In this document: piece after piece, positions 1 to 8,278 of the stretch
Position numbering within the stretch: the stretch's first letter is position 1
Layout of the letters: each line of letters starts with the position of its first letter
Assembly (NCBI GenBank): GCA_963748105.1
Contig: CAVVHP010000012.1
Location: 103,511-167,510 of the forward strand
Source of the DNA: JAKAGZ01 sp963748105
GTDB taxonomy: Bacteria; Bacteroidota; Ignavibacteria; Ignavibacteriales; Ignavibacteriaceae
Direction: 5' to 3'
Length of the DNA stretch: 64,000 bases
Position numbers and translations under genes: made by a program
Notes under the pieces: model-generated
What the model saw: the letters and a program-made list of their open reading frames with translations, nothing else
What the model was told of the DNA's origin: nothing
The model's database searches: none

Positions 1-147
1 TGTCTTGAGATAGCTCCGGATAATTTTCTATTAACCGACACGTTGACCCAGCCGGAGAGAGTTACAAGAAGAGCGACAATCTGGAGTAGGTACTGTTCCG
101 ACTGGAATATTGTTTATCACCAGGGAACAATTGTCGGAGATTTGTAG
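1..147 (+). CDS. C-terminal end of an NTF2/SnoaL-like (DUF4440-type) protein, partial
   Basis: Frame 1 is open from the window edge to the TAG at 145-147, giving 48 residues. The end reads RATIWSR...WNIVYHQGT, which resembles the final beta-strands of DUF4440/SnoaL-like NTF2-fold proteins (an arginine-rich strand followed by W-x-I-x-H-QGT). The start lies outside the window, so length and function cannot be judged; members of this family are small cone-fold proteins of varied or unknown activity. The assignment rests only on this tail. Confidence 0.55.
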   Translation, partial: CLEIAPDNFLLTDTLTQPERVTRRATIWSRYCSDWNIVYHQGTIVGDL

Positions 148-224
148 CCGGATAAATCAAAATATAATAATGTAAATCAGTTCTTAAATATTTAATGGTT
201 AAATAAATTATGAGGGCTTCTAAT

Positions 225-707
225 ATGGATTTCAATAAATTGCTTGAATTTAAATATAACGGCGCACGTACTATGGTGCTGATGCACGAGGCGCATTTAA
301 CATCTTTGCTTGAAACGTGGAAGCAAGCGAAAAAACAAAACCTCGCGCTACCCGAAACTCCAAACCCGGACTACAAATCTCTTGACACCCTGTTGAAACA
401 TATTTTCAGAGCCGCGCGCGGATATATGACATGGATGTGCGATAAATTAAATCTGCCGGATCCTGAAATTAAAAAGGTGCCCGAAGCAGATGTTATTGGA
501 AAAGAAGCGGACGCGTATCTCGCGCACCTGCTGGAAAAATGGCGCCTGCCCCTAACCAAAGTTGAGAGGGATAAATTTGAAACCGGAACTTACAAATCTC
601 GCTGGGGAGTAGAATACTGCATCGACGCGATGCTGGAACACGCTGTAATGCATCCTATACGCCACGAGTACCAACTCAGGCAACTTATGCGAAACCAGAC
701 GGCTTAA
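225..707 (+). CDS. DinB-like four-helix protein
   Basis: About 160 residues. The sequence shows the pattern of the DinB/YfiT superfamily: a histidine in an early helix (KHIF), and a last helix with EHAVMHPIRHEYQL, where spaced histidines normally bind a divalent metal. Family members are damage-inducible or thiol-transferase-like proteins of mostly unknown substrate. An earlier ATG at 210 is in frame, but the ATG at 225 is preceded by GAGGG eight bases upstream, so I prefer it. The gene is convergent with the S46 peptidase and shares a bidirectional terminator with it. Codons are somewhat richer in GC than in neighbouring genes. Confidence 0.65.
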   Translation: MDFNKLLEFKYNGARTMVLMHEAHLTSLLETWKQAKKQNLALPETPNPDYKSLDTLLKHIFRAARGYMTWMCDKLNLPDPEIKKVPEADVIGKEADAYLAHLLEKWRLPLTKVERDKFETGTYKSRWGVEYCIDAMLEHAVMHPIRHEYQLRQLMRNQTA

Positions 708-713
708 AATAAA

Positions 714-743
714 AAAGGGACGCCTTTTTCAAAGCGTCCCTTT
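714..743. terminator. Bidirectional hairpin terminator
   Basis: A perfect 10-bp stem (AAAGGGACGC / GCGTCCCTTT) with a 10-base loop lies between two convergent genes. It has an A-run before and a T-rich end after, so it can end transcription from both sides. Confidence 0.8.
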
Positions 744-759
744 CAGAAAGATAAATCTA

Positions 760-2931
760 TTATTTAATTCTTCCGTTCTGTAATTCGTCTGCAATCCTTA
801 CATCTTTAAAAAGATTCCTGATTACTTCAAGTAATGCGTTTGAAGTAACTGAAACAGTTCTGTTTGCAGATGTATCGAAAATAAAGTTTCCGGGGAGACT
901 TTCGACGTTTCCATCGAATGCCAATCCGACTACCTGAGCATTTTTATTTATAACAGCGCTGCCTGAGTTTCCACCGATTATATCATTTGTGGAAACCATA
1001 TCCATATGTGTCGAAAGCTTGAAATCTGCCGGTGGATTTTTCCATCTTGTCGGCAGTTCCCAGTCCTTGCTGTTAAATGAATAATACCTGTCATACATTC
1101 CGTAGAAAGTAGTGAAAGGCGGAGCCTGTGTTCCATTATAATCGTAGCCTTTAACAACACCATCAGAAATCCTTAAAGTAAATGTAGCGTCAGGTGGAAT
1201 TGAAGTTCCGTAAACTTCAAACAGAGCCTTCCCGAGTTCCTGGTTGTAAGTTGCTTCCTGGGCGCTAATTTCTTTTGTCTTTTTCTTCAATTCAGCTTTT
1301 CTTGCTTCTGAATTTTTGACAAAATAAATGAATGGATCATTTGAGTTTAAGATTTCATCGGCACCTTCGTCTGCCAGTTCTTTAATTTTTTCAGGAGATG
1401 TCAGGTATGAATTGTCCAGTGCATATTCAACAGCTTCATTTCCGGTATTTCCACCGGTTAAATGTTGAACCAAAACGTTATTCATACCGAGATTTTTTAT
1501 CATATTGTCAATTGTAAAACCAAGCAGCATATTATTTTTCTCGGCATCAAAATTTGTCGGGAAAATATGTGCTATAGTAGAATCAAGTTCAGCACCTTTA
1601 TAAAGATCTGATCTCTGATCCTCGGGTTTCTTAAGTTCATTAGCAAGATCAATCATTTCTGAAGCCATTGTGAAGTACTGAGGTGAAGAGAACGGGCTTG
1701 TAGAAAGACCGTAATTTTCGCTTGCAATTGCCCTTGCTTCAGCGCGGGTTTTAGCAATTTTATTCCAGATATCTCCATATTTAGCGTTCAGATCTGGATC
1801 TGAATGAACTGCTTTTTTAAATGTATTTTCAAAATCGATTTTTTTCTGCATCAAAATCGGATCTCTTAAACCTTTTAACATTCCTGAAATTGCTTTTTCA
1901 GAATTTGAAAGTCCGAAAATTGTGTTTTCAAGTTCTGATCTTCTGTCAGGATGATTTTTTAATAATGTTTTGTAAACATCAATTAATCCGTGGAGCAAAT
2001 TGACAGCATAAGGATAAGAAATGTCCCTTGTATATTCGAGTTGTGCAACTGTATTAAGGCGTGCTGTTCTTCCGGGGTTACCAACAACAAAAACAGGTTC
2101 TCCTACTTTTGCCCCGTTTGAACTGAATTTATAATAATTGTCTATCTTCATTGGTTTTCCGTTTTCATCATAAGCACGGAAAATTGAGCAGTCCAGATCA
2201 TAACGAGGATAAGTGAAATTATCAGGATCGCCTCCGAAATATGCAGCGCCTTCTTCAGGAGCAAAAACAAGTCTTATATCGGTATATCTTTTATAACCGT
2301 AAAGTGAATATTTACCACCGTTAAACAGAGTTACAACCTGGCATTTTAAACCGGTTGCTTCTTCCTGTGATTTTTCAAGTTCTTTAATTGCTTTATTCGT
2401 GTTTTCGGATTTTTCTTCAGGGGTCATTCCTTTGTCAGCAGCAGTCTGTATTTCATCAGTTACATCTTTAATCAGCACAAGCTGATCAACATACAAACCG
2501 GGGACAGGTCTTTCATCTGCAAGTGTAGCCGCAACGAAACCGTTGTCCATTAAATCTTCTCCCGGTTTTGAAACCTGCGTAATACTTCTTCTGCCGCAAT
2601 GATGATTTGTTAATATTAAACCGTCAGCAGATACGAAAGAAGCTGAACAATAGTTTGCAAACCTGAGCGCTGACATTCTTACGTTATTAAGCCAGTCTTC
2701 GGAAGGTTTAAAGCCGTATTCACTTTCAAAATAATCCACCGGGGGATAATCAAAAGTCCACATTTTACCGGTATCAAATTTCCCGGCTTTAACTGTGTCC
2801 AGGTTTAGCCAGCTATATGAACCATCTTTTGAATTATCCTGTGCTTTTACAGAAGTATAGCCTCCGGCAACAAACAGTAAAGCTGCGACTGTCATAAAAA
2901 GTAAGGAAAGTTTTCTTAGGTGTGTTTTCAT
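760..2931 (-). CDS. S46 family dipeptidyl peptidase (DPP7/DPP11-type)
   Basis: 723 residues, the usual size of S46 exopeptidases, with an N-terminal signal peptide (about residues 1-30). The chymotrypsin-like fold is marked by the catalytic histidine in TNHHCG near residue 110 and the catalytic serine in GGNSGSAV near residue 665. These periplasmic enzymes release dipeptides from oligopeptides and feed amino-acid catabolism in Bacteroidota. Eighteen residues after the serine stands a glycine (FDGN); from memory, DPP11 has an arginine here that selects acidic P1 residues, so a DPP7-like preference for hydrophobic P1 residues is inferred. The start is supported by GAGGA seven bases upstream. 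Confidence 0.93.
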   Translation of the reverse strand: MKTHLRKLSLLFMTVAALLFVAGGYTSVKAQDNSKDGSYSWLNLDTVKAGKFDTGKMWTFDYPPVDYFESEYGFKPSEDWLNNVRMSALRFANYCSASFVSADGLILTNHHCGRRSITQVSKPGEDLMDNGFVAATLADERPVPGLYVDQLVLIKDVTDEIQTAADKGMTPEEKSENTNKAIKELEKSQEEATGLKCQVVTLFNGGKYSLYGYKRYTDIRLVFAPEEGAAYFGGDPDNFTYPRYDLDCSIFRAYDENGKPMKIDNYYKFSSNGAKVGEPVFVVGNPGRTARLNTVAQLEYTRDISYPYAVNLLHGLIDVYKTLLKNHPDRRSELENTIFGLSNSEKAISGMLKGLRDPILMQKKIDFENTFKKAVHSDPDLNAKYGDIWNKIAKTRAEARAIASENYGLSTSPFSSPQYFTMASEMIDLANELKKPEDQRSDLYKGAELDSTIAHIFPTNFDAEKNNMLLGFTIDNMIKNLGMNNVLVQHLTGGNTGNEAVEYALDNSYLTSPEKIKELADEGADEILNSNDPFIYFVKNSEARKAELKKKTKEISAQEATYNQELGKALFEVYGTSIPPDATFTLRISDGVVKGYDYNGTQAPPFTTFYGMYDRYYSFNSKDWELPTRWKNPPADFKLSTHMDMVSTNDIIGGNSGSAVINKNAQVVGLAFDGNVESLPGNFIFDTSANRTVSVTSNALLEVIRNLFKDVRIADELQNGRIK

Positions 2932-3142
2932 TTTATCCTCATTTAGAATTAACGGATATTGTTATATAAGAGAAAATTAGGTTTAAAATAGAAATGCCCT
3001 ATCCCGCTGTTTTACGGAATAAGGCAATGATATTGTATTTATTTTCTAAAGACATCAGAATATTCAGAGAGTATTTTCCAGTCCGGCTGAAAACCGGCAA
3101 AAGAATTATTTTCTTGCCCCTAAAGAGAACGTTTACCGCTGG

Positions 3143-3464
3143 TTAAATGTAAGAATCGGGCTGATAAAGTGGTTCTATTTCCCATTCATCTTCTATGGTA
3201 CCTACGCAATGCGAACATTTGGGAACATTAAAAACTACTTTTTCTTCACTGGTTGTTGCTCTGACAAAATTTAAAATAGTTCTGCAACTTGAGCATTGAA
3301 CAATATGCGAAGTAGTTGTCTTTGAACTGCAATCAGGACAAATGAAACCTAATTCACCCGGTGTCTCATCAGGGTTGACCAGGAAAATTGAATTGCATTT
3401 GGAGTTATTGCATTTTGCGAAGTGCCATTTTACAGTATCCTTGGTAGCGATAGCAGTCTCCCAT
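3143..3464 (-). CDS. Small zinc-ribbon protein, frame broken just after the start codon
   Basis: The minus strand encodes about 105 residues with four cysteine pairs (CNNSKC, CPDC, CSSC, CSHC), an evident double zinc-ribbon arrangement, ending at the TAA at 3143-3145. No start codon exists in that frame. The ATG at 3462-3464 is one base out of frame because of a GGG run (3460-3462 on the plus strand reads ccc). With two Gs the protein would begin METAIATK and run through to the stop. The span is 3n+1 bases long, as expected for a single insertion. Function is unknown; it resembles nucleic-acid-binding or regulatory zinc ribbons. It lies alone, divergent from the downstream phosphohexomutase. 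Confidence 0.6.
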
Positions 3465-3559
3465 TTATTTATTTAACTATCAAACATAGTTAGTTATTAT
3501 TAAAAAATCTATTGAAAAATTATTCCCTTTAGTTGACTTTTCTGTCAAGATTGAAGAAA

Positions 3560-3567
3560 TATATTTG
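3560..3567 (+). promoter_or_regulatory. Bacteroidota-type -7 element upstream of the phosphohexomutase
   Basis: TATATTTG matches the TAnnTTTG -7 consensus used by the primary sigma factor of Bacteroidota. A TTGAC lies at 3533-3537, a little further upstream than ideal. It would give a leader of over 100 bases before the start at 3688. Confidence 0.4.
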
Positions 3568-3687
3568 TTATTTTATATATTCAAATTTAATTGTTTATCT
3601 TCCATAGATAAATACAATAATAATTCTAGGATTTATTTTAGAACTTTAAATTTTTTATTTTCGCAAACTCTTCGGGAGCCAGTAGTT

Positions 3688-5034
3688 ATGGATAGAATTA
3701 CTTCATTTAAAGCTTATGATATCAGGGGAAAGGTACCATCTGACGTGAACGTTGATCTTGCATATAAAATTGGCCGCACTTATGCGCATTATATAAATGC
3801 AAAAAAAGTAGTTATCGGGTACGATGTCAGAAAATCTTCCATTGAGCTTTCAAAAGCTTTGGCGCAGGGACTTACGGAAAGCGGTGCCGATGTAGTGAAT
3901 ATAGGCCTTTGCGGTACAGAAATGATTTACTTCTCTACACCTTATCTGGAAGCAGACGGTGGAATTATGATTACTGCAAGCCACAATCCGCCGGAATATA
4001 ACGGAATGAAATTTGTCAGGCAGGGTTCCGTTCCGGTTGGGTATAATTCAGGATTAAGTGATATCGAAAAAATGATTCTTAATGATGATCTTGGAAAAAA
4101 AAGCAAAGAGCCAGGTAAGGTCTCGAGCGTTAATGTAATGAATGCGTTTATTGAAAATCTTAAAAAGTTTTATGATGCAGAAAAAATTAACCCGCTAAAA
4201 GTTTTAGTTAACGCAGGTAACGGTTGTGCAGGACTGGCTCTGGATAATTTGGAAAAAAATCTCCCGATAAAAATGATTAAAATTCTGAATGAACCCGATT
4301 CAGAATTCCCGAACGGTGTACCGAATCCTTTGTTGCCGGATAACAGGCAAATGTCAATTAATGCAGTGATAGAAAACAAAGCTGATCTCGGTGTGGCCTG
4401 GGATGGCGATTATGATCGTTGTTTCTTTTTTGATGAGAAGGGAAATTTTATTGAAGGTTATTACATAGTTGGATTGCTTGCAAAATCAATCTTGAAAAAA
4501 CATCCCGGTGAAAATATTGTGCATGATCCTCGTCTTGTCTGGAACACAATTGAAATAGTTGAGCAAGCAGACGGAAAAGCTGTTCAGTCAGTCAGTGGCC
4601 ACGCGTATATTAAACAAAAAATGCGCGAAGTTAATGGAATATATGGCGGCGAAATGTCGGCTCATCACTATTTCAGGGATAATTCATATTCTGACAGCGG
4701 AATGATTCCATTTTTGTTAATTCTTCAGCTGATGTCGGAAGAAAACAAAAAACTTTCTGAACTTGTTGAAGCAATGATTGAAAAATATCCATGTTCAGGG
4801 GAAATAAATTCCATAATAAATAATCCAAAAGAAAAACTTGAAGAGATTGATAAAAAATATTCCGGTGGTAAAAGAGATTATTCTGACGGACTTAGCGTTG
4901 AGTATGAAAATTGGAGATTCAATTTAAGAATTTCAAATACCGAACCGATTATTAGATTAAATGTTGAAAGTCGAGGCGATATAAAATTAATGAAAGAAAA
5001 AACGGAAGAATTGCTGAAAGCTATCAGAGGATAA
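3688..5034 (+). CDS. Phosphomannomutase/phosphoglucomutase (alpha-D-phosphohexomutase)
   Basis: 448 residues from the ATG at 3688, preceded by GGGAG nine bases upstream; the frame stays open further upstream but those residues are AT-rich and not family-like. All four phosphohexomutase signatures are present in order: the active-site serine loop TASHNPPEYNG, the metal-binding loop DGDYDRC, the sugar-binding GGEMSAHH, and the phosphate-binding RISNTEPI. The enzyme interconverts hexose-1- and hexose-6-phosphates in the cytoplasm, feeding GDP-mannose or glycogen/exopolysaccharide synthesis. The FDEKGNFIEGYY segment suits the bifunctional ManB/AlgC branch, but substrate preference cannot be settled from sequence. 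Confidence 0.93.
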   Translation: MDRITSFKAYDIRGKVPSDVNVDLAYKIGRTYAHYINAKKVVIGYDVRKSSIELSKALAQGLTESGADVVNIGLCGTEMIYFSTPYLEADGGIMITASHNPPEYNGMKFVRQGSVPVGYNSGLSDIEKMILNDDLGKKSKEPGKVSSVNVMNAFIENLKKFYDAEKINPLKVLVNAGNGCAGLALDNLEKNLPIKMIKILNEPDSEFPNGVPNPLLPDNRQMSINAVIENKADLGVAWDGDYDRCFFFDEKGNFIEGYYIVGLLAKSILKKHPGENIVHDPRLVWNTIEIVEQADGKAVQSVSGHAYIKQKMREVNGIYGGEMSAHHYFRDNSYSDSGMIPFLLILQLMSEENKKLSELVEAMIEKYPCSGEINSIINNPKEKLEEIDKKYSGGKRDYSDGLSVEYENWRFNLRISNTEPIIRLNVESRGDIKLMKEKTEELLKAIRG

Positions 5035-5041
5035 TTAAAAA

Positions 5042-5071
5042 GGTGAGTCTCAAATAAAAATGAGACTCACC
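5042..5071. terminator. Bidirectional hairpin terminator
   Basis: An 11-bp perfect inverted repeat (GGTGAGTCTCA / TGAGACTCACC) with an 8-base A-rich loop separates the convergent phosphohexomutase and DUF2911 genes. Confidence 0.8.
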
Positions 5072-5077
5072 ATAAAA

Positions 5078-5671
5078 TTATTTATTGGAAGTTGTTACCT
5101 CAACTTTGAATGGAACTTTTAATTTTTCCCACACAAGTTTTATCAATGCCGAATTATTATTTCCGGCTTTCTGGACATTCATATCGCTGAATGTATATTC
5201 CATCCATTCCTGCCAGTAATTTATTTTAACAGGTTTTACTTTTATTCTTATAGCATCCTGAGCTTCATTATAAGTAAAAGCCCCCCACTGATCCGCTACT
5301 TTATTAAAAATTAATGTCCATTCATTTGGAGATGGGATTGCAAAAAAACCGTAAGATCCGGCTTTAAGTTTTTTGCCTTCAATCATTACATCTTTACTGA
5401 AAGTAATTTTTGTCGCTTCATTTGCACCTGCCCGCCACACTTTATTATAAGGGACCAAACCTCCCCAAATTTTTCTTCCTTTTACTCCGGGACGGCTGTA
5501 ACTGATTGTTACATCTGTAAAACCAATCGTTTGTGTAACTGAGGCTTTAGGACTAATTCTAACCTGAGGTTTTTTATCCTTCCCGTTTTGTGCATTAGAT
5601 AAAGAAATTAGTAATAAACTAAAGCAGATTATCCACACAAATAAGTTTATTTTTAAGGCTCTTGATAACAT
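5078..5671 (-). CDS. DUF2911 domain secreted protein
   Basis: 197 residues with a signal peptide (about residues 1-27, ending LSNAQN). The rest matches DUF2911: a SPKA...Q.IG.T.V.I.YSRP start, the GRKIWGGLVPY and WRAGANEAT segments, and a YGFFAIP strand. This family is common in Bacteroidota, forms a beta-sandwich, is exported, and has no known function. AGGAG nine bases before the ATG supports the start. It is monocistronic, between a terminator and a divergent thioredoxin-like gene. Confidence 0.88.
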   Translation of the reverse strand: MLSRALKINLFVWIICFSLLLISLSNAQNGKDKKPQVRISPKASVTQTIGFTDVTISYSRPGVKGRKIWGGLVPYNKVWRAGANEATKITFSKDVMIEGKKLKAGSYGFFAIPSPNEWTLIFNKVADQWGAFTYNEAQDAIRIKVKPVKINYWQEWMEYTFSDMNVQKAGNNNSALIKLVWEKLKVPFKVEVTTSNK

Positions 5672-5892
5672 CTGAAACTCCTGTTGTTTTTATCCAATAT
5701 TAAATTCGGATCTGGCTACGAGGCTTAATTTAATAAAACAAAATAATAATACAAATAGTGTAAAATAAGTTTTTAAGAAATCCCGAAAAGGAACAGAAAT
5801 AACAGGGTTTTGTATACCAGTAAGGATTTCATTTACATTATTGCAGAGCAGTTGAATTAAAAGTATTTTTATAAAGAATAAATAGGAATTTT

Positions 5893-6939
5893 ATGAGACT
5901 TTTATTTTCACTTCTATTGATAAGCAGCGTGGCTTTTGGTCAATCAGTTGTTACTCAAAAAGACAAAAATTTTGCAAATCATATAAAACGGGTTTGGGCA
6001 AAAGTAAATAAATCAAATTATCAAAATCTTTTTGCAGAGCTAACAAAAGAATGTGATGAATATTTAAAGAAAAATCCTGATACAGTTATAAAACCGGGAA
6101 TACTTGGTTATGTTTTTGAAATGAAGGCTACAATCGGGAAAAATTCTGATGAGGTAACACAAGCTGCTGAAAAACTTTTAAAGTATGATAATTCTGTAAA
6201 AACCAATATACGTGTTGCCCAGGTATTAATAGAAAAGAAAATTGATGACAAAAAAGGAATTGAGGTGCTTCAAAAAATATTGCCGTCTTTAAAACACGGG
6301 CAGCAATTTTACGATGCACACTTATTACTGGCTGCAGGAGAAATGCATCTGAAAAATTATGAGGGTGCAATGCAATCTCTCAATGAAGCTATCAAATCTG
6401 ATTCCTCAAGAATTGACGGGTATAAAGGATTACTTGATGTGATGAAAAAATCCGGTAATACACAAAATCTGGTTAAAGTTGAAAAAGAAATTAAAAAACT
6501 GGATATAGACCCTAATATTAATGTTGATATTTCCTCTCTTTCATTATTTGATATAAATAAGAAGGAAATAAAATTCAGCAATTTTAAAGGATCTGTTGTG
6601 GTGATGGTTTTCTTCAGGTTTGATTGTCCGTATTGTAAAAAAGATATGCCAGTATTAAAAAAACTGATAAAAAAACATCCGGATGTAAAATTTGTTTTTA
6701 TTAATCTAAATGAAACTGTCTCAGAAATTAATAACAGGTTTCTTCCAATGAAGGAATTTTCTTTTCTCAGGGATCAGACTATAATTCAGTTTACCAACAT
6801 TTTTGATAAAATTCTCGATATAACGATAACACCACAAACTTTGATCGTTGATAAAAATTTGATAGTAAAATATAACTACAGAGGGTATCAGGAAAATTTT
6901 GAACAGAAATTTGAAGATAATCTTCAGGCACTAAGATAA
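5893..6939 (+). CDS. Exported TPR-thioredoxin fusion (TlpA-like redoxin)
   Basis: 348 residues. A signal peptide (about 1-17) is followed by TPR-like helical repeats (about 60-205) and a C-terminal thioredoxin/TlpA-like domain (about 215-348). The active site reads FDCPYCKKDMP, a CPYC redox pair, and TPQT supplies the conserved cis-proline. TlpA-like proteins act as periplasmic thiol-disulfide oxidoreductases, reducing partner cysteines, for example during cytochrome or membrane-protein maturation. The TPR arm may select a partner; that is inference. It is convergent with the PLP enzyme, with only four bases between stops. Confidence 0.82.
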   Translation: MRLLFSLLLISSVAFGQSVVTQKDKNFANHIKRVWAKVNKSNYQNLFAELTKECDEYLKKNPDTVIKPGILGYVFEMKATIGKNSDEVTQAAEKLLKYDNSVKTNIRVAQVLIEKKIDDKKGIEVLQKILPSLKHGQQFYDAHLLLAAGEMHLKNYEGAMQSLNEAIKSDSSRIDGYKGLLDVMKKSGNTQNLVKVEKEIKKLDIDPNINVDISSLSLFDINKKEIKFSNFKGSVVVMVFFRFDCPYCKKDMPVLKKLIKKHPDVKFVFINLNETVSEINNRFLPMKEFSFLRDQTIIQFTNIFDKILDITITPQTLIVDKNLIVKYNYRGYQENFEQKFEDNLQALR

Positions 6940-6943
6940 AATT

Positions 6944-8074
6944 TTATAAGAACTTTTTTAGAACATCAACTGTTTTGTCAATTTCTTCCTTTGAATTATA
7001 AAAGTGTGGCGACATTCTAACCATACCTTCACGAACAGAACAGTTTACATTGTTATTTGCGAGGTGCTCAAATATTTTTTGTGAGTCATCATGTTTAAAA
7101 GTGACAATCCCCGAAAGATTTTCTTTCGCACAACCGTCCAGCAGAGGAATCAGGCCGATGTTTTTCAGTGAACCTGAAAGATAAGATGCGTTAGCAATTA
7201 CCTGGTTCTCAATTTCATCCCAGCCAAAATTCAAGAATAGATCGAGGGAGCCACGAAATGCGAATGCACCAATGTGTGAAATTGTGCCATTCTGATATCT
7301 TGCCGCAGTTTTTAGTGGCGTAAGCTCATAGTGCAGTAAATTCCAGGCGTCTTCAACTGAAAGCCACCCAACATATCGCATATCCAGTTTATTCTGCAAA
7401 TTTTCAGTAAGATAAATAAAAGCGAATCCCTGCAGACCAAGTAACCACTTTTGCGAACCGGAGGAAAGAAAATCAATTTTACATTTTTTTACATCAAGTC
7501 TTAATGCGCCCAGTCCCTGTATGGCATCAACAGAAAATATGATTCCATTTTCACTGCAATATTTACCAATTTTTTCAAGATCTACTTTATAACCGGTTAA
7601 GAATTGTACAAAACTAATGGACACCAGTCGCGTTCTCGGTTTAATATTCTCAATAATATCTTCCGCAGAAACAATACCCTTGCGCGATTTTACCATATCG
7701 ATTTCAACGCCATCTTTGCGGAGATTAAAAAACGGGTAAACATTAGCCGGAAATTCCAGATCATTTAATAATATTCTGTCACCCATTTTCCATTTTATGC
7801 CTGAGGCAAGAATGTTGATTCCGTTTGTTGTGTTATCTGTATAAGCTATTCTTTCTGCCGGGCAGTTTAACATTGTACCCAGATCGTCCTTTGTCGATTT
7901 AACAAATTCACTTACTTTTGGAAAATTATCAACCCACTTAAAACTTCTTTCTTCCGTGTATTGATTAATCTTTTCTGTTACTGTGGTTGGTAACGGGGAG
8001 GTTGCAGCGTGATTAAAGTAAATTAAATCTGTCTCTGTATGTGGAAAGAAACTTCTGGCTTTTTTAAGATCCAT
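6944..8074 (-). CDS. Class V aminotransferase (cysteine desulfurase-like PLP enzyme)
   Basis: 376 residues from the ATG at 8074; an in-frame upstream extension to 8137 does not look like the family. Fold-type I PLP features include YFNHAATSPLP near the N-terminus, a substrate/cofactor region around DNTTNGIN, SVDAIQGLGAL (the aspartate that contacts the pyridine nitrogen), and SGSQKWLLG, where the lysine forms the Schiff base. It resembles the isopenicillin-N-epimerase/cysteine desulfurase branch. No sulfur-carrier genes lie nearby, so it is probably not a dedicated IscS or SufS, and the substrate is unknown. Confidence 0.85.
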   Translation of the reverse strand: MDLKKARSFFPHTETDLIYFNHAATSPLPTTVTEKINQYTEERSFKWVDNFPKVSEFVKSTKDDLGTMLNCPAERIAYTDNTTNGINILASGIKWKMGDRILLNDLEFPANVYPFFNLRKDGVEIDMVKSRKGIVSAEDIIENIKPRTRLVSISFVQFLTGYKVDLEKIGKYCSENGIIFSVDAIQGLGALRLDVKKCKIDFLSSGSQKWLLGLQGFAFIYLTENLQNKLDMRYVGWLSVEDAWNLLHYELTPLKTAARYQNGTISHIGAFAFRGSLDLFLNFGWDEIENQVIANASYLSGSLKNIGLIPLLDGCAKENLSGIVTFKHDDSQKIFEHLANNNVNCSVREGMVRMSPHFYNSKEEIDKTVDVLKKFL

Positions 8075-8278
8075 ATAACGTGCCTGTAAATCGTTAAGAA
8101 AAATTAACCTATCAACATAAAATAATAAAAAAATCATTACGGCATTGCGACCTTATGTCTATTTTATGAATAGGCTCTTTTGATATTCATGAGTTTAATA
8201 GTTAGATTTTAATTAGTTAATTCGGGGGAAATTTGGTTAAACAAGCCCATTATAGCTTAATAAAAGGCGGGGTACTGA

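Noticed and set aside
371..559. Minus-strand reading frame inside the DinB-like gene
   Set aside because: Antisense shadow of a supported gene; composition is not protein-like.
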